A stretch of DNA of 46,111 bases, taken from positions 1 through 46,111 of the forward strand of contig JAODMS010000193.1 in the NCBI GenBank assembly GCA_025464925.1. The letters are read 5' to 3'. Within the stretch, counting starts at the first letter, position 1, and every line of letters starts with the position of its first letter. Positions 1 through 11,847 of the stretch are shown piece by piece. This DNA is from Arthrobacter sp. Lineage in GTDB: Bacteria > Actinomycetota > Actinomycetes > Actinomycetales > Micrococcaceae. Position numbers and translations under genes: made by a program. The notes under the pieces were generated by a model. It had not been told where the DNA came from, searched no databases, and saw nothing but the letters and a program-made list of their open reading frames with translations.

Positions 1-820
1 TTGCGACGGCGGCCTTCAGCTCTCGGCGCTGACGCCGGCCGGATAGGAGCGGAACGAGGACGGAGACCACCGAAACGGCGGTAAAGGCCAGAAACATCCA
101 CATTCCCGTTATCAGCGCCAGGCCGACTCCGATCACCAGCGGGAGCGCGGCGGTCAGAACCAGGGCCGCCCGGTTGCTGCTGGGAGCGGCGTTGCCGACA
201 ACAAGCGGCTCGGTGACATCGGATCCCGCAGACTCAATTCGGGAATCGGAGACGCCGGCGTGTACAGCGCCGCCGACAATGACCGACATCGTCGAGCTGC
301 CGCAACGAATCAACGAGTCCGTTGTCACCGCAGACTCCCGCACTTTCCTGCCGTCGACGCTGGTTCCGTTGGCGCTGTTGAGGTCCGCGATGGTGACCGC
401 TGAGTCTGATACGTCCAGCTGCGCGTGTTCCCGGGACAGTTCCGCGTCCGGCAGAGTGATCTCCGTCCCGCTGCGCCCGATCCGGAATCGTCCGCGCCGC
501 AAGGCGACGGTCGTGCCTGCGCCGGGCCCGCTGTGCACGGCAAGTATCAGCGGCGGCTCAGATTCCCCGGCCCTGGCCTGGTGGGTTGACGCGGGGAAGC
601 CGTCGACCAGGACGGCACCGGAAACGAGGGGGGCCTCGCCGACAGTCATGGCGGCGACCGGGGCTCCTTGCAGGGACAGTTCGCCCGTCCCGTAGCGCCG
701 GGACACGGCGGCCTGAAGCTCCACGCCGGCGCAGTCCGGGGGCACCTCGACGGCGAGTTCGATCGGCTCCCCGGCAAGCGCGGACCCCGGTGCCGCCACC
801 AGCGTGCAGTGCAGCATCAT
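1..820 (-). CDS. FHA-domain membrane protein, likely FtsK/SpoIIIE (EssC-type) ATPase, N-terminal part
   Basis: The reading frame opens at the ATG at 820 and stays open for 273 codons to the left edge, so only the N-terminal part is present. An AAGGA sits 8 bases before the start; a second ATG follows directly. Residues about 100-155 form a forkhead-associated phosphopeptide-binding domain, with the motifs RIGRSG, SREHAQL and DLNSANGTSVDG. Two adjacent hydrophobic segments (about residues 213-250) then form a hairpin-like membrane anchor, followed by the basic stretch GRRQRREL. FHA plus a paired membrane segment is the usual N-terminus of actinobacterial FtsK/SpoIIIE proteins of the type VII secretion (EssC/EccC) kind. 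The ATPase domains would lie outside the window, so that assignment is inferred. A plain FHA membrane protein is the alternative. Confidence 0.72.
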   Translation of the reverse strand, partial: MMLHCTLVAAPGSALAGEPIELAVEVPPDCAGVELQAAVSRRYGTGELSLQGAPVAAMTVGEAPLVSGAVLVDGFPASTHQARAGESEPPLILAVHSGPGAGTTVALRRGRFRIGRSGTEITLPDAELSREHAQLDVSDSAVTIADLNSANGTSVDGRKVRESAVTTDSLIRCGSSTMSVIVGGAVHAGVSDSRIESAGSDVTEPLVVGNAAPSSNRAALVLTAALPLVIGVGLALITGMWMFLAFTAVSVVSVLVPLLSGRRQRRELKAAVA

Positions 821-992
821 CGGGGAAATCCTTTCCAGCGGCGGTGCCTACGTCCCACGGTAGCGGGCGGTGCCGGCGGCGCGCGCCCGCGAAAGGGCGG
901 ATGTGGATAATGGGCCCGGCCACCGCCGGAAACCCGCCTGAAAGCAGCCACGACGGCCTGCAGGCAGGTGCCGCCGAGGCGCCGTGCAATAA

Positions 993-4261
<3,269 letters not shown>

Positions 4262-5131
4262 ATGGCCGGTGAAACCGACCAACTGATTAAGCCGGGAAGC
4301 GGGCGGGGCCTCCTTGACGTCTACGGCGACAGGTTCCTCCTCAAGCTGCTGGTACGCAAAGAGATCAGGGTGCGCTACCGCGGCTCAGTGCTGGGCCTCC
4401 TGTGGTCGTATGTGAAACCGCTCGTACAGTTCCTGATCTACTTCGTGGCCCTGGGCATCTTCCTCAATCTCCAGCGGGGTACGCCCAACTACGCGATCTA
4501 TCTCTTCGCGGGAATTGTCCTCGTGAATTTTTTCACGGAGTCTTTGTCCAACGCGACGCGCTCGATTGTGGACAACCGTGATCTTATTCGGAAGATCTAC
4601 CTGCCGCGGGAGCTGTTTCCCGTGGCTACCGTGTGGGTGTCCGCCGCTCACTTCTTCCCCCAGCTCCTGGTCCTTGTCGGGGCCTGCCTGGTGGTGGGGT
4701 GGAGCCCGTCGATCGTCCAGTTGGCTGCGGTCGTCTTGATCTTCCTGATGGTCGCCGTGCTCGCCACCGGCCTGGGCCTGATGTTCGGCGCCATGAACGT
4801 CTATTTCCGCGACTCGGAAAACATCGTGGACATGATCGTCATGGTTGTCACGTGGGCCTCCCCGGTCCTCTATGTCTGGTCCATGGTGGAGCGGGTCATG
4901 GGCCCCTGGTTCTGGATTTACCAGTTGAATCCGATGACCGTCGCCGTCGAAGTCTTCCACTGGGCTTTCTGGGAGCCGACACTCAAAGCCGACCAGCCAG
5001 TAGCCGATGCCATGCCTCCTGACCTGCTGACGGTCTGGCTTCCGGTGTCCATGCTCATCACCCTCGCTGTGCTGTTCCTCGGACAGCTGACGTTCCGCCG
5101 GCTATCCGTCCACTTCGCACAGGAGCTCTGA
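4262..5131 (+). CDS. wzm: Polysaccharide ABC exporter, permease subunit (Wzm-like)
   Basis: This 289-residue membrane protein belongs to the ABC-2 type permeases that export lipid-linked O-antigen, teichoic acid or galactan. It has a cytoplasmic N-terminus ending in LVRKEIRVRYRGSVLGLLW, the typical Wzm/TagG entry motif, and about six membrane segments, including FFTESLSNATRSIVDNRDLIRKIYLPRELFP between the second and third. It starts on the base after the galactofuranosyltransferase stop and is followed one base later by the ATPase gene, so the four plus-strand genes form one operon. The inferred cargo is the lipid-linked galactofuran made by the two upstream enzymes, as for Rv3783/Rv3781 in mycobacteria. 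Confidence 0.92.
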   Translation: MAGETDQLIKPGSGRGLLDVYGDRFLLKLLVRKEIRVRYRGSVLGLLWSYVKPLVQFLIYFVALGIFLNLQRGTPNYAIYLFAGIVLVNFFTESLSNATRSIVDNRDLIRKIYLPRELFPVATVWVSAAHFFPQLLVLVGACLVVGWSPSIVQLAAVVLIFLMVAVLATGLGLMFGAMNVYFRDSENIVDMIVMVVTWASPVLYVWSMVERVMGPWFWIYQLNPMTVAVEVFHWAFWEPTLKADQPVADAMPPDLLTVWLPVSMLITLAVLFLGQLTFRRLSVHFAQEL

Positions 5132-5132
5132 C

Positions 5133-5885
5133 ATGACGCCGTATGGCCAGGTAGCCATTCTCTGTACCGACCTCCGCAAGCAGTTTGTTCTGCGCCACAC
5201 CCGATCCTTGAAAGAGGCCCTGGTGTGGCTGGTGAAGGGTCGAAAAGGAGATCTGTCCAAAAAATTTCTGGCATTGAAAGATGTCTCCCTTGAGGTGAAA
5301 CAAGGCGAGACGGTTGCACTGCTGGGGCTCAACGGCTCAGGCAAGTCAACGCTCCTGAAGCTCATCTCGGGCGTACTGCAGCCCGACGGCGGAACCGTGC
5401 GCACCCGGGGCCGGGTGGCAGGGCTGATTGAAGTCGGCGCCGGCTTCCACCACGACCTCAGCGGCCGGGACAACGTATACCTCAACGGCGCCATCCTCGG
5501 CATGTCGGAAAAGCAGATCGACGAAAAGTTCGACTCGATTGTGGAGTTCTCCGAGATCGGTGAGTTCATCGACACCGAGGTGAAGTTCTACTCCTCAGGC
5601 ATGTACCTGCGACTGGCGTTCTCCATCGCGGTGCACACGGATCCGGAAGTCTTCCTGATCGACGAGATCCTCGCCGTCGGGGACGAACCCTTCCAGCGCA
5701 AGTGCATTGCCAAGATCAAGGAGCTTGCCGACAGGGGCAAGACCCTGTTTGTCGTCAGCCACGACCTGGACCTGGTCGCCACGGTGTGTGAGCGCGGTGT
5801 CCTGCTCGAACACGGCAAGGTGGTCATGGACGGGGACGTCAACGACGTGGTCGGCGAACTTCGCCGGAGATCCGTAACGCACTGA
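5133..5885 (+). CDS. wzt: Polysaccharide ABC exporter, ATPase subunit (Wzt-like)
   Basis: This 250-residue ABC ATPase powers the upstream permease. It shows Walker A GLNGSGKST (residues 65-73), the signature YSSGMYLRLAFS that marks the polysaccharide-export (Wzt/TagH/RfbE) subfamily, Walker B VFLIDEILAVGDEPF and the switch histidine in VVSHDLD. It ends right after the ATPase core, so it lacks the C-terminal carbohydrate-binding domain of O9a-type Wzt. By family knowledge such short ATPases export polymers without recognising a capped chain end, as in mycobacterial galactan export. It is the last gene of the glf operon and is followed by a hairpin. Confidence 0.93.
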   Translation: MTPYGQVAILCTDLRKQFVLRHTRSLKEALVWLVKGRKGDLSKKFLALKDVSLEVKQGETVALLGLNGSGKSTLLKLISGVLQPDGGTVRTRGRVAGLIEVGAGFHHDLSGRDNVYLNGAILGMSEKQIDEKFDSIVEFSEIGEFIDTEVKFYSSGMYLRLAFSIAVHTDPEVFLIDEILAVGDEPFQRKCIAKIKELADRGKTLFVVSHDLDLVATVCERGVLLEHGKVVMDGDVNDVVGELRRRSVTH

Positions 5886-5891
5886 CCGCAG

Positions 5892-5922
5892 CGCCGGGGA
5901 CATCCTTGGTGCATCCCCGGCG
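5892..5922. terminator. Hairpin between convergent wzt and DUF6541 genes
   Basis: A perfect 9-bp stem, CGCCGGGGA (5892-5900) with TCCCCGGCG (5914-5922), encloses a 13-base loop. It sits 7 bases after the wzt stop, between two converging genes, and could serve both strands. There is no T-run, as is common in high-GC actinobacteria. Confidence 0.5.
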
Positions 5923-5942
5923 GGCATGGCCCCGTCGTCAGC

Positions 5943-7925
5943 TCAGCTGCCGCAGGCCGTGATCTTGTAGAGCTTGGCCTCGCCTTGGCTGTCGATCAGC
6001 TGGAGGCCGGAGTTCTGGTCCAGGTCGGTCAGGCCGTCGGCCGTGTGATTTTCGCCGTGCACTTCCTCCGTGCCGAAGTCCAGGATGTAGAACCCCCGTT
6101 CTTCCCGGACGGCCTCGCAGACGCTCGGATCCGTTGAGACCGACCCTGCCGACTGATAGATCTTTTCGAGCCCGGGGGAGACATGGCTGAGGATGTGGAG
6201 CTGCGCGGACTTGCGGTCGCCCAGCGCGTACGAAAGCGCGGCCCCGGTGTAGGGGTTGCCGATCAGCACGGCATCCTGGGGCACTGATTGCCGGAGGCGC
6301 TTGAAGAGTGCCAGTTCGTCCGCGGACACGAGCGGGGAGTCGGCGTCCAGCTCGTAGTGGGACGAGGCCAGCTGCACCTCCTCCTTGAGGCCGCCCTGCT
6401 GCCCCAAAAGAATGGCGGCGAGGACCAGGACGGTTCCACCGGCGCTGCGGTAGGCCAGCCGGGCCGGCCCGCTCCAGCCGGCCGGCCCGGCCACTGCCCG
6501 GCCGAGGGAGCGATGCCGCCGGCGGGCGGCCAGGAGCGCTCCTCCGGCCCAATCGAGGCCGGCGGCGACGAGCACCACGGCGACCACCGGAAGGAGCGCC
6601 GCAACGCGGTAGCTGTCGTTGTACCAGACCCCGGTGAGGAAGTCCCGCGTCGGAGACTTGGGGAAACCCGCGACGACGACGTAGAGGCCCGCGAACAGGG
6701 CGAAGACCAGCGCCAGCCAGCCCAACCGGGCGCGGGCCCTGCAACATACCCACAGGCCCAGAAGCGCCAGGGGCGCCACGAGCCAGGCCGGGGAGAGGTC
6801 CACGGGGGACGCGGTCAGGGCTTCGCCGAACGCCTGGGGGACCGTGTGGATCGGGCCCCAGAAGGAAGCGTCCGCCGGGGGCCGGAGAAGGACCCACAGG
6901 GCCACGAACGCTATACCGTAGCCGGAGACCGACAGCACGTATCTCGGAAAGCGGCCGCGATCCGTGCGCCTGCTCCGCCACGCCGCGCCGAACGACCGCC
7001 ACGCGAGGAACACCGCCATGGGCAACGTCCAGGCCACCCACGCCATGAAGGTCGTGGGGTGGGCGACGACGAGGCCGGTGAGTGCCAGGAGGAGGGCCAG
7101 CGCCATGGCCAGGTCGCGCCGGGGATGCCCCGGTGCAAGGCCCACGAGCGAGGCGGCAAGTGCAATGCTCGCCGGGAGGACGCTGATGGCGAGCAGATTC
7201 GGGTACAGGACGCCAAAGTCCATCATCAGCAACGGAAAGGCGCCCAGGGACGCACAGGCGATGCCGGCGCCGAGGATTGCGGCTGGGCGCGGGCCGACGA
7301 CCCACCGTGCCAGGAGCAGGCAGCCCAGGGGCCAGAACACTGCGGCAAGGACGATGCTGGTGATGTTGACGGCAACGGGCACTCCGACGCCGGTGGTGGC
7401 GGCGACGAGCGTGGCCACGGCGTTCCAGCCGGCAGGGTAAAATCCGCCACCTGTCATCCCGCCGATGGTCAGCGACGATGATTCGCCCGTCTCCAGGGCG
7501 AATTTGACCGAGTTGAGGTGGAAGACGGCGTCATACGTCTGCGAGAACGCCTCCGGGACGCCGGTGACCTGGACGACCCGGGCAGCCAGCAGGCCTGCGG
7601 CGAGGACGACGGCGGCAATGGAGGCCGCTTCACGCCGACGCTCCGGTGCGGCGGCCGGAGCCGGGGCGCCGGAGTCCCTGAACCGGCCGGCCCCCAGCCC
7701 CAGTGCGGCCAGCACCAGCGACACCACCGCTACCGGGACCAGCCCGAACCGGATATCCGCAAACGGAGCCAACGTCGAGGTGAGGACGATGCTGCCGACC
7801 GAGAGGGCCGGGGCCAGGGCCAGCGCATCGAAGCCCTTGAAGCGCAGCGCGAGGGAGATCACAAGCCCTGGCAAAATCAGCAGCGCGGCGGCGCCCAGGA
7901 TCTGCGGAAGAAACGTCCACCACAT
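5943..7925 (-). CDS. DUF6541 family polytopic membrane protein
   Basis: This 660-residue protein is almost wholly hydrophobic, with about 12-14 membrane segments beginning at residue 5 (FLPQILGAAALLILPGLVIS), and a soluble C-terminal part from about residue 520. It resembles the DUF6541 family of actinobacterial membrane proteins found in surface-polysaccharide loci. The layout (many membrane helices plus an external C-terminal domain) is like GT-C glycosyltransferases that use polyprenyl-phosphate sugars, but no biochemical role is established. The C-terminal part contains KIYQSAGSVSTDPSVCEAVRE and a terminal ITACGS with a late cysteine. It starts 7 bases after the rmlA stop and is the last gene of the long minus-strand run. 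Confidence 0.75.
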   Translation of the reverse strand: MWWTFLPQILGAAALLILPGLVISLALRFKGFDALALAPALSVGSIVLTSTLAPFADIRFGLVPVAVVSLVLAALGLGAGRFRDSGAPAPAAAPERRREAASIAAVVLAAGLLAARVVQVTGVPEAFSQTYDAVFHLNSVKFALETGESSSLTIGGMTGGGFYPAGWNAVATLVAATTGVGVPVAVNITSIVLAAVFWPLGCLLLARWVVGPRPAAILGAGIACASLGAFPLLMMDFGVLYPNLLAISVLPASIALAASLVGLAPGHPRRDLAMALALLLALTGLVVAHPTTFMAWVAWTLPMAVFLAWRSFGAAWRSRRTDRGRFPRYVLSVSGYGIAFVALWVLLRPPADASFWGPIHTVPQAFGEALTASPVDLSPAWLVAPLALLGLWVCCRARARLGWLALVFALFAGLYVVVAGFPKSPTRDFLTGVWYNDSYRVAALLPVVAVVLVAAGLDWAGGALLAARRRHRSLGRAVAGPAGWSGPARLAYRSAGGTVLVLAAILLGQQGGLKEEVQLASSHYELDADSPLVSADELALFKRLRQSVPQDAVLIGNPYTGAALSYALGDRKSAQLHILSHVSPGLEKIYQSAGSVSTDPSVCEAVREERGFYILDFGTEEVHGENHTADGLTDLDQNSGLQLIDSQGEAKLYKITACGS

Positions 7926-7932
7926 CGGCGGG

Positions 7933-8796
7933 CTACGGCTCCAGGAGGCCGAGCAGGTAAGAACCGTAGCCGCTCTTGATCAGGGGTTCTGCCCGCTCAC
8001 GGAGTTCGTCATTGGACAGGAAGCCCTGGCGCCAGGCGATTTCCTCCGGGGCGCCGATCTTGAGTCCTTGGCGGTTCTCCACCGTGCGGATGAAGTTCGA
8101 CGCATCATTCAGGTCGTTGAAGGTCCCCGTGTCGAGCCAGGCCGTCCCGCGCGGGAGGATTTCGACGCGGAGCTTCCCCTTTTCGAGATAGGTGCGGTTG
8201 ACATCCGTGATCTCCAGTTCCCCACGCGGCGACGGCCGGAGGTTCTTGGCGATGTCGACGACGTCGTTGTCGTAGAAGTACAGACCGGGCACCGCGTAGT
8301 GCGATTTAGGGTGCTCCGGCTTTTCCTCCAGCGAGATGGCCTGACCGGCGTCGTCGAATTCCACCACGCCGTAGGCCTTGGGGTCCTTGACCCAATAGCC
8401 GAAGACGGCGCCGCCGTCGATGTCGGCATGCTTGCGCAGCTGGGTGCCCATGCCCTGGCCATAGAAGATGTTGTCGCCCAGGACAAGAGCCACGGTCTCA
8501 CGGCCGATGTGCTCTTCCCCGAGGATGAAGGCCTGTGCCAGCCCGTCCGGCGACGGCTGCTGGATGTAGCTCAGGCTGATGCCGAACTGTGAGCCGTCGC
8601 CAAGGAGCCGCTGGAACTGTTCGGCGTCATGCGGGGTGGTGATGATCAGGATGTCGCGGATTCCGGCCAGGATCAGCGTCGAGAGCGGGTAGTAGATCAT
8701 CGGCTTGTCGTAAACAGGAACGAGCTGCTTGCTGATGCCATGGGTGATGGGATGGAGACGTGAGCCGGTCCCACCGGCAAGAATAATTCCGCGCAT
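7933..8796 (-). CDS. rmlA: Glucose-1-phosphate thymidylyltransferase
   Basis: RmlA makes dTDP-glucose from dTTP and glucose-1-phosphate, the first step of dTDP-L-rhamnose synthesis. The 287-residue length is typical. The N-terminal nucleotide-binding motif [11 protein letters not shown], the catalytic-lysine region [18 protein letters not shown] and the sugar-binding [10 protein letters not shown] are clear. Further on are [16 protein letters not shown] and the EEKPEHPKS loop. GGGGAGG lies upstream of the ATG. The remaining pathway genes (rmlB and the rmlC-rmlD fusion) are 6 kb away on the other strand, so the pathway is complete but split in two transcription units. Confidence 0.96.
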   Translation of the reverse strand: MRGIILAGGTGSRLHPITHGISKQLVPVYDKPMIYYPLSTLILAGIRDILIITTPHDAEQFQRLLGDGSQFGISLSYIQQPSPDGLAQAFILGEEHIGRETVALVLGDNIFYGQGMGTQLRKHADIDGGAVFGYWVKDPKAYGVVEFDDAGQAISLEEKPEHPKSHYAVPGLYFYDNDVVDIAKNLRPSPRGELEITDVNRTYLEKGKLRVEILPRGTAWLDTGTFNDLNDASNFIRTVENRQGLKIGAPEEIAWRQGFLSNDELRERAEPLIKSGYGSYLLGLLEP

Positions 8797-8873
8797 GGAG
8801 TATATCCTCCCCTACCTGTCAGCGGTCGGCCAAACCCGTGCCCGGGGGGATGCCGGCAGCTGCCGGAAAGAAT

Positions 8874-9785
8874 TCAGCGGAGATGTCCGCGGCCGCTTCG
8901 CCCTCGGATGCCGTCTACGATGCCCCGGAGCGCGAAGCCGAGCCTTCCGGAACGTCCCGGCGCCAGCAGCGTGACGACCAGCAGATGGCGGACATCGGTC
9001 CAGATTCCGCCGGCCACCCAGGCCGGATTGCGGGTAAGGTAGCGCCGGCTGACGAGGAGCCGGTTCCGAAAGATGTAGTAGTAGCGCCAGGTGGCTGCGG
9101 TGCGGACCTTCAGCGGGCGCCCGCCCACGCCAATGGGCCGTCCGAGGACCCGGGCGTCGACCATGGTTCCCAGGGAATGGTCGAATTCCGCCGGGGCGAG
9201 GACGGTGGGCAGGCCGGCGCCGAGGGCACGGAAGTAGTATTCGGTGTCCACCAGATCGATGAACAGTTCTTCCCAGAACTCGCCGATCGCATCGAGGGTG
9301 GCCACCGGGATCATGAGTCCGGACTGGATCGGCTCTCTGCCCAGGGCGATGCCGTTCCTGGATCCCGCGCGTTTGACCGGGTTCCCATGGATTCTTGAGG
9401 GTGAAATAAGACCGGGTGCGATGCCGGCTGCGCGCGCCGCAGCGGCCGCATTTTCCAGCGCCTGGATGTAGCCGCCCGGCAAGTACGAGTCCTGGTCCAT
9501 GGTGAGGATGTACTCCGGGTCGCCAATTGCCCGGGCCCGCCGGATGCCCGCGTTCAAGGCTGCGCCAATCCCCGAGTTTCCTTCGAGGCGGACCACTACT
9601 GCGCCGGCATCGGCGAGGGCCGCGAAAATGTGGTCAAAGCCGGGCCCTCCGCCGTCGTCCACCACCACCACGGCGGCAAGCTGCCGCAGCAGTGCTTCGA
9701 CGTTGCTGATCAGCTCCGTGTTCGGCCGGAACGCCGTCACGACGCCTGCGCCGCCGCTTGCGGGCCCGTCCGGCTCGTGCTGCAT
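8874..9785 (-). CDS. Family 2 glycosyltransferase, rhamnosyltransferase-like (paralogue A)
   Basis: This GT-A fold enzyme of 303 residues is soluble or peripheral to the membrane. The frame is open further upstream, but the ATG at 9785 follows AAGGTGAG and lies just after the stop of the preceding gene, so it is preferred. Motifs are VVVVDDGG, NSGIGAALNAGIRRA, LTMDQDSYLPGGYI (metal-binding DxD as DQD) and the acceptor-side region ELFIDLVDTEYYFRA with the probable catalytic acid. The DQDS form and a C-terminal YYYIFRNRLLVSRRY region are typical of rhamnosyltransferases of the RfbF type. It closely resembles the enzyme at 11848-12780. Sugar specificity is inferred from the neighbouring rml genes only. 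Confidence 0.85.
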   Translation of the reverse strand: MQHEPDGPASGGAGVVTAFRPNTELISNVEALLRQLAAVVVVDDGGGPGFDHIFAALADAGAVVVRLEGNSGIGAALNAGIRRARAIGDPEYILTMDQDSYLPGGYIQALENAAAAARAAGIAPGLISPSRIHGNPVKRAGSRNGIALGREPIQSGLMIPVATLDAIGEFWEELFIDLVDTEYYFRALGAGLPTVLAPAEFDHSLGTMVDARVLGRPIGVGGRPLKVRTAATWRYYYIFRNRLLVSRRYLTRNPAWVAGGIWTDVRHLLVVTLLAPGRSGRLGFALRGIVDGIRGRSGRGHLR

Positions 9786-9793
9786 CGGGGGTC

Positions 9794-10681
9794 TCACCTT
9801 CCGAAGGCGTGCCGGAGAAGCGTCCCCAGCGGTCCGGTGCCGCCCTGCCGGAGGGCGCTGGGAACAAACAGGACCGCGTGGGCCCGCGAGGTCAGCCGCA
9901 AACGTGCCGCTCGCGCAGCCTTGTGCCACCCCTTCGCTGCGCAGAGACGCTCCGCCACCTCAAAATAGTCACGCTCACCCTCGAACCGGGACCCGTCCAC
10001 GAGCTTGGCCGCCGATGCGCTGCTGATGTGCCGCCGGTACTCAAAACAGGTCTCGGGTTCGATCAGCAGCTCGGCACCGCCCAGGACCATGTCGATGACG
10101 AGGGCGAGGTCCTGGATGACCGGGAAACCGTCGCGGAAGTCGTAGTTCCGGATCCGGTCCGTCCGGAAGGCAAGAGAGGGCCAGTAAAGCCAGTCACCGT
10201 GGAGCAGGCTGACCGCCAGCGCTTCTCCGGAGACGACGCGGGCGGCCGATCCGCGCGGCTTGACCAGACGCTGCTTGACGATATCCGCCAGCGGGACCGC
10301 CGCGCGGCCGGTCTCGTCGATGACCTGCACGCCGGGCTGGATGATCCAGGCCTGCGGATATTCCGCATGGGCGCGCAGCACCACGTCCACGTAGTTCGGC
10401 AGCAACACATCATCCGAGCCCATGACGACCAGAACGTCCTGGGTCGCCAGCGAGACGCAGGTCCGGAAGTTCGCCGTGATGCCCTCGTTGGTGTCCTTCC
10501 GGATGTACGTAATCCGGGGATCGTGAATGCTTTCGACATAGCGACGGACCTCGCTGCCGGGGTAGGCGTCGTCCACGACAGTCAGGCGCCAGTTGTCGTT
10601 GGTCTGTGCGAGGACGCTGTCGACGGCCTGCTTCATGAAATTCACGTCGCCCCAATAGGGGATGAAGATATCCAGTGCCAT
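9794..10681 (-). CDS. Family 2 glycosyltransferase
   Basis: A 295-residue GT-A enzyme starting MALDIFIPYWGDVNFMKQAV. It carries the nucleotide-binding LTVVDDAYPG, the acceptor loop NEGITANFRTCV and the metal-binding VVMGSDDVLLPNYV (SDD). Its middle section (residues about 140-220) has WLYWPSLAFRTDRI and an IQDLALVIDMVL segment where the catalytic base is expected. This is a different subgroup from the two DQDS enzymes of the cluster and closer to general surface-polysaccharide transferases. No strong ribosome site precedes the ATG at 10681; a GAGGG lies about 17 bases upstream. The gene follows DUF2304 by 19 bases and precedes the next transferase by 8, so it is part of the minus-strand operon. 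Confidence 0.85.
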   Translation of the reverse strand: MALDIFIPYWGDVNFMKQAVDSVLAQTNDNWRLTVVDDAYPGSEVRRYVESIHDPRITYIRKDTNEGITANFRTCVSLATQDVLVVMGSDDVLLPNYVDVVLRAHAEYPQAWIIQPGVQVIDETGRAAVPLADIVKQRLVKPRGSAARVVSGEALAVSLLHGDWLYWPSLAFRTDRIRNYDFRDGFPVIQDLALVIDMVLGGAELLIEPETCFEYRRHISSASAAKLVDGSRFEGERDYFEVAERLCAAKGWHKAARAARLRLTSRAHAVLFVPSALRQGGTGPLGTLLRHAFGR

Positions 10682-10700
10682 GGGTAGTTTTCGGCGCCCT

Positions 10701-11081
10701 CTACTTTGACGTCGGCGATGCCGACGTGCCGCCGCCGGAGTCCTGGGGGGACATTTGCTCGACCATCGTGCGCAGGATGGCTACTTCCTCAGCAAGGGTT
10801 CGCGTTTCATCTTCCACGACCGAGATTTCCCAGGACAGGTGGAGGCAGACACCCAAAAGTAGCAGGATGCTGATGATGAACAGCAAGTTGGACGGCAGCT
10901 GAACGCCGACGGCCACGGCCACCACGGTCAGCAGACTCGGGAAAGCGGCCAGAATCAGCGTACCGACGCCGACGATCAGCCACAGCGCCGCGTACTTTTC
11001 GCGGAGTTTCTTCTGCCGGAGCATCTCGAAGACGACGCCCACAATGGTGAGCGAGAGAACAAATGCGGCCAGGTTTGTCAC
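10701..11081 (-). CDS. DUF2304 small membrane protein
   Basis: The GTG at 11081 overlaps the stop of the upstream transferase (GTGA, 11078-11081), which fixes the start and gives 126 residues. The protein has three hydrophobic segments (about residues 3-20, 30-55 and 62-82) separated by the basic loop RQKKLREKYAALW, then a predicted coiled-coil tail (ETRTLAEEVAILRTMVEQ). DUF2304 proteins are typically encoded next to polyprenol-phosphate sugar synthases, as here. A role as membrane partner of that enzyme is an inference; the family has no firm function. The end is polar and Ser/Gly rich. Confidence 0.8.
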   Translation of the reverse strand: MTNLAAFVLSLTIVGVVFEMLRQKKLREKYAALWLIVGVGTLILAAFPSLLTVVAVAVGVQLPSNLLFIISILLLLGVCLHLSWEISVVEDETRTLAEEVAILRTMVEQMSPQDSGGGTSASPTSK

Positions 11082-11833
11082 TGTGCCCTTCCCGGAGCAT
11101 TGATCGGTGCGGCTGGGAGCCTCGACGGCTTGCGGGTCAGGGCGAGCAGCAGGGCGAAAACGGAGCGTCCAAGGTACATTGCGGCCTTGAGCGGGTTGTG
11201 GCTGGGGGTCCCGCCCTGGCGCGGGCGCATCGCGACGGGAATCTGGGTCACCTTGCACCCGGACCGGACGGCCACCACGAGGGAATCGATGGTGTCACCC
11301 AGGTACTCTGCGGGGTAGTGGTCCAGATACTGCCTGATGGCCCGCTCGTTCCCCGCGCGGAAGCCGGAGGTGACGTCGGTCAGGCGGGTCTTGGCGAGCC
11401 CCGAAATCACCTTGGCCAGAAATTGCATGGCCCATTTGCGCGGGCCTCTGACCTCGTAGTCGCCCCGGTCGGCAAAGCGGGCACCGATGGAGATGTCGGC
11501 GTATTCCAGTCCGGCGAGGACCTCGTCGATGTTGCGGGGATCGTGCTGGCCGTCCGCGTCCACCTGGATCACCCGGCGGTAGCCGAGCCGCTGGGCGTAC
11601 TTGAATCCCGCCCGCATGGCGCCGCCGACGCCGAGATTGAACGGTAGCGTCAGGACGGTCGCGCCGGCCTCCTTGGCGACGTCCGCAGTGGAATCTGTCG
11701 ATCCGTCATTGACGACGAGAACATCGTAGGGGCGTCCGACGCCGAGCACTTCGCGGACGGTGTTGCCCACCGACTCGGCTTCATTCCACGCCGGCATGAT
11801 GACCAGGACCCGGGTCGAGTCAGAAATTTTCAT
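11078..11833 (-). CDS. Family 2 glycosyltransferase, polyprenol-phosphate mannose/glucose synthase-like
   Basis: A 251-residue DPM1-like enzyme. I chose the ATG at 11833 because GGAGA lies 3 bases before it; a TTG at 11851 has no such site. Motifs are VLVIMPAWNEAESV, VLVVNDGSTDST, LGVGGAMRAGFKYA, VIQVDADGQHDP (DxD as DAD) and the family hallmark ITDVTSGFRA-like DVTSGFRAGN. Such enzymes transfer a sugar from a nucleotide donor to polyprenyl phosphate on the cytoplasmic face, supplying lipid-linked donors for GT-C enzymes. The overlapping DUF2304 gene fits this. The DUF6541 and DUF2142 membrane proteins in the window are candidate users of the product (inference). Confidence 0.88.
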   Translation of the reverse strand: MKISDSTRVLVIMPAWNEAESVGNTVREVLGVGRPYDVLVVNDGSTDSTADVAKEAGATVLTLPFNLGVGGAMRAGFKYAQRLGYRRVIQVDADGQHDPRNIDEVLAGLEYADISIGARFADRGDYEVRGPRKWAMQFLAKVISGLAKTRLTDVTSGFRAGNERAIRQYLDHYPAEYLGDTIDSLVVAVRSGCKVTQIPVAMRPRQGGTPSHNPLKAAMYLGRSVFALLLALTRKPSRLPAAPINAPGRAQ

Positions 11834-11847
11834 AGTTCTCCAATATA

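Noticed and set aside
8853..8866. CCGGCAGCTGCCGG palindrome after the transferase gene and before rmlA
   Set aside because: It is a perfect 14-base palindrome but has no loop, and such GC-rich palindromes occur by chance here; no function can be argued.
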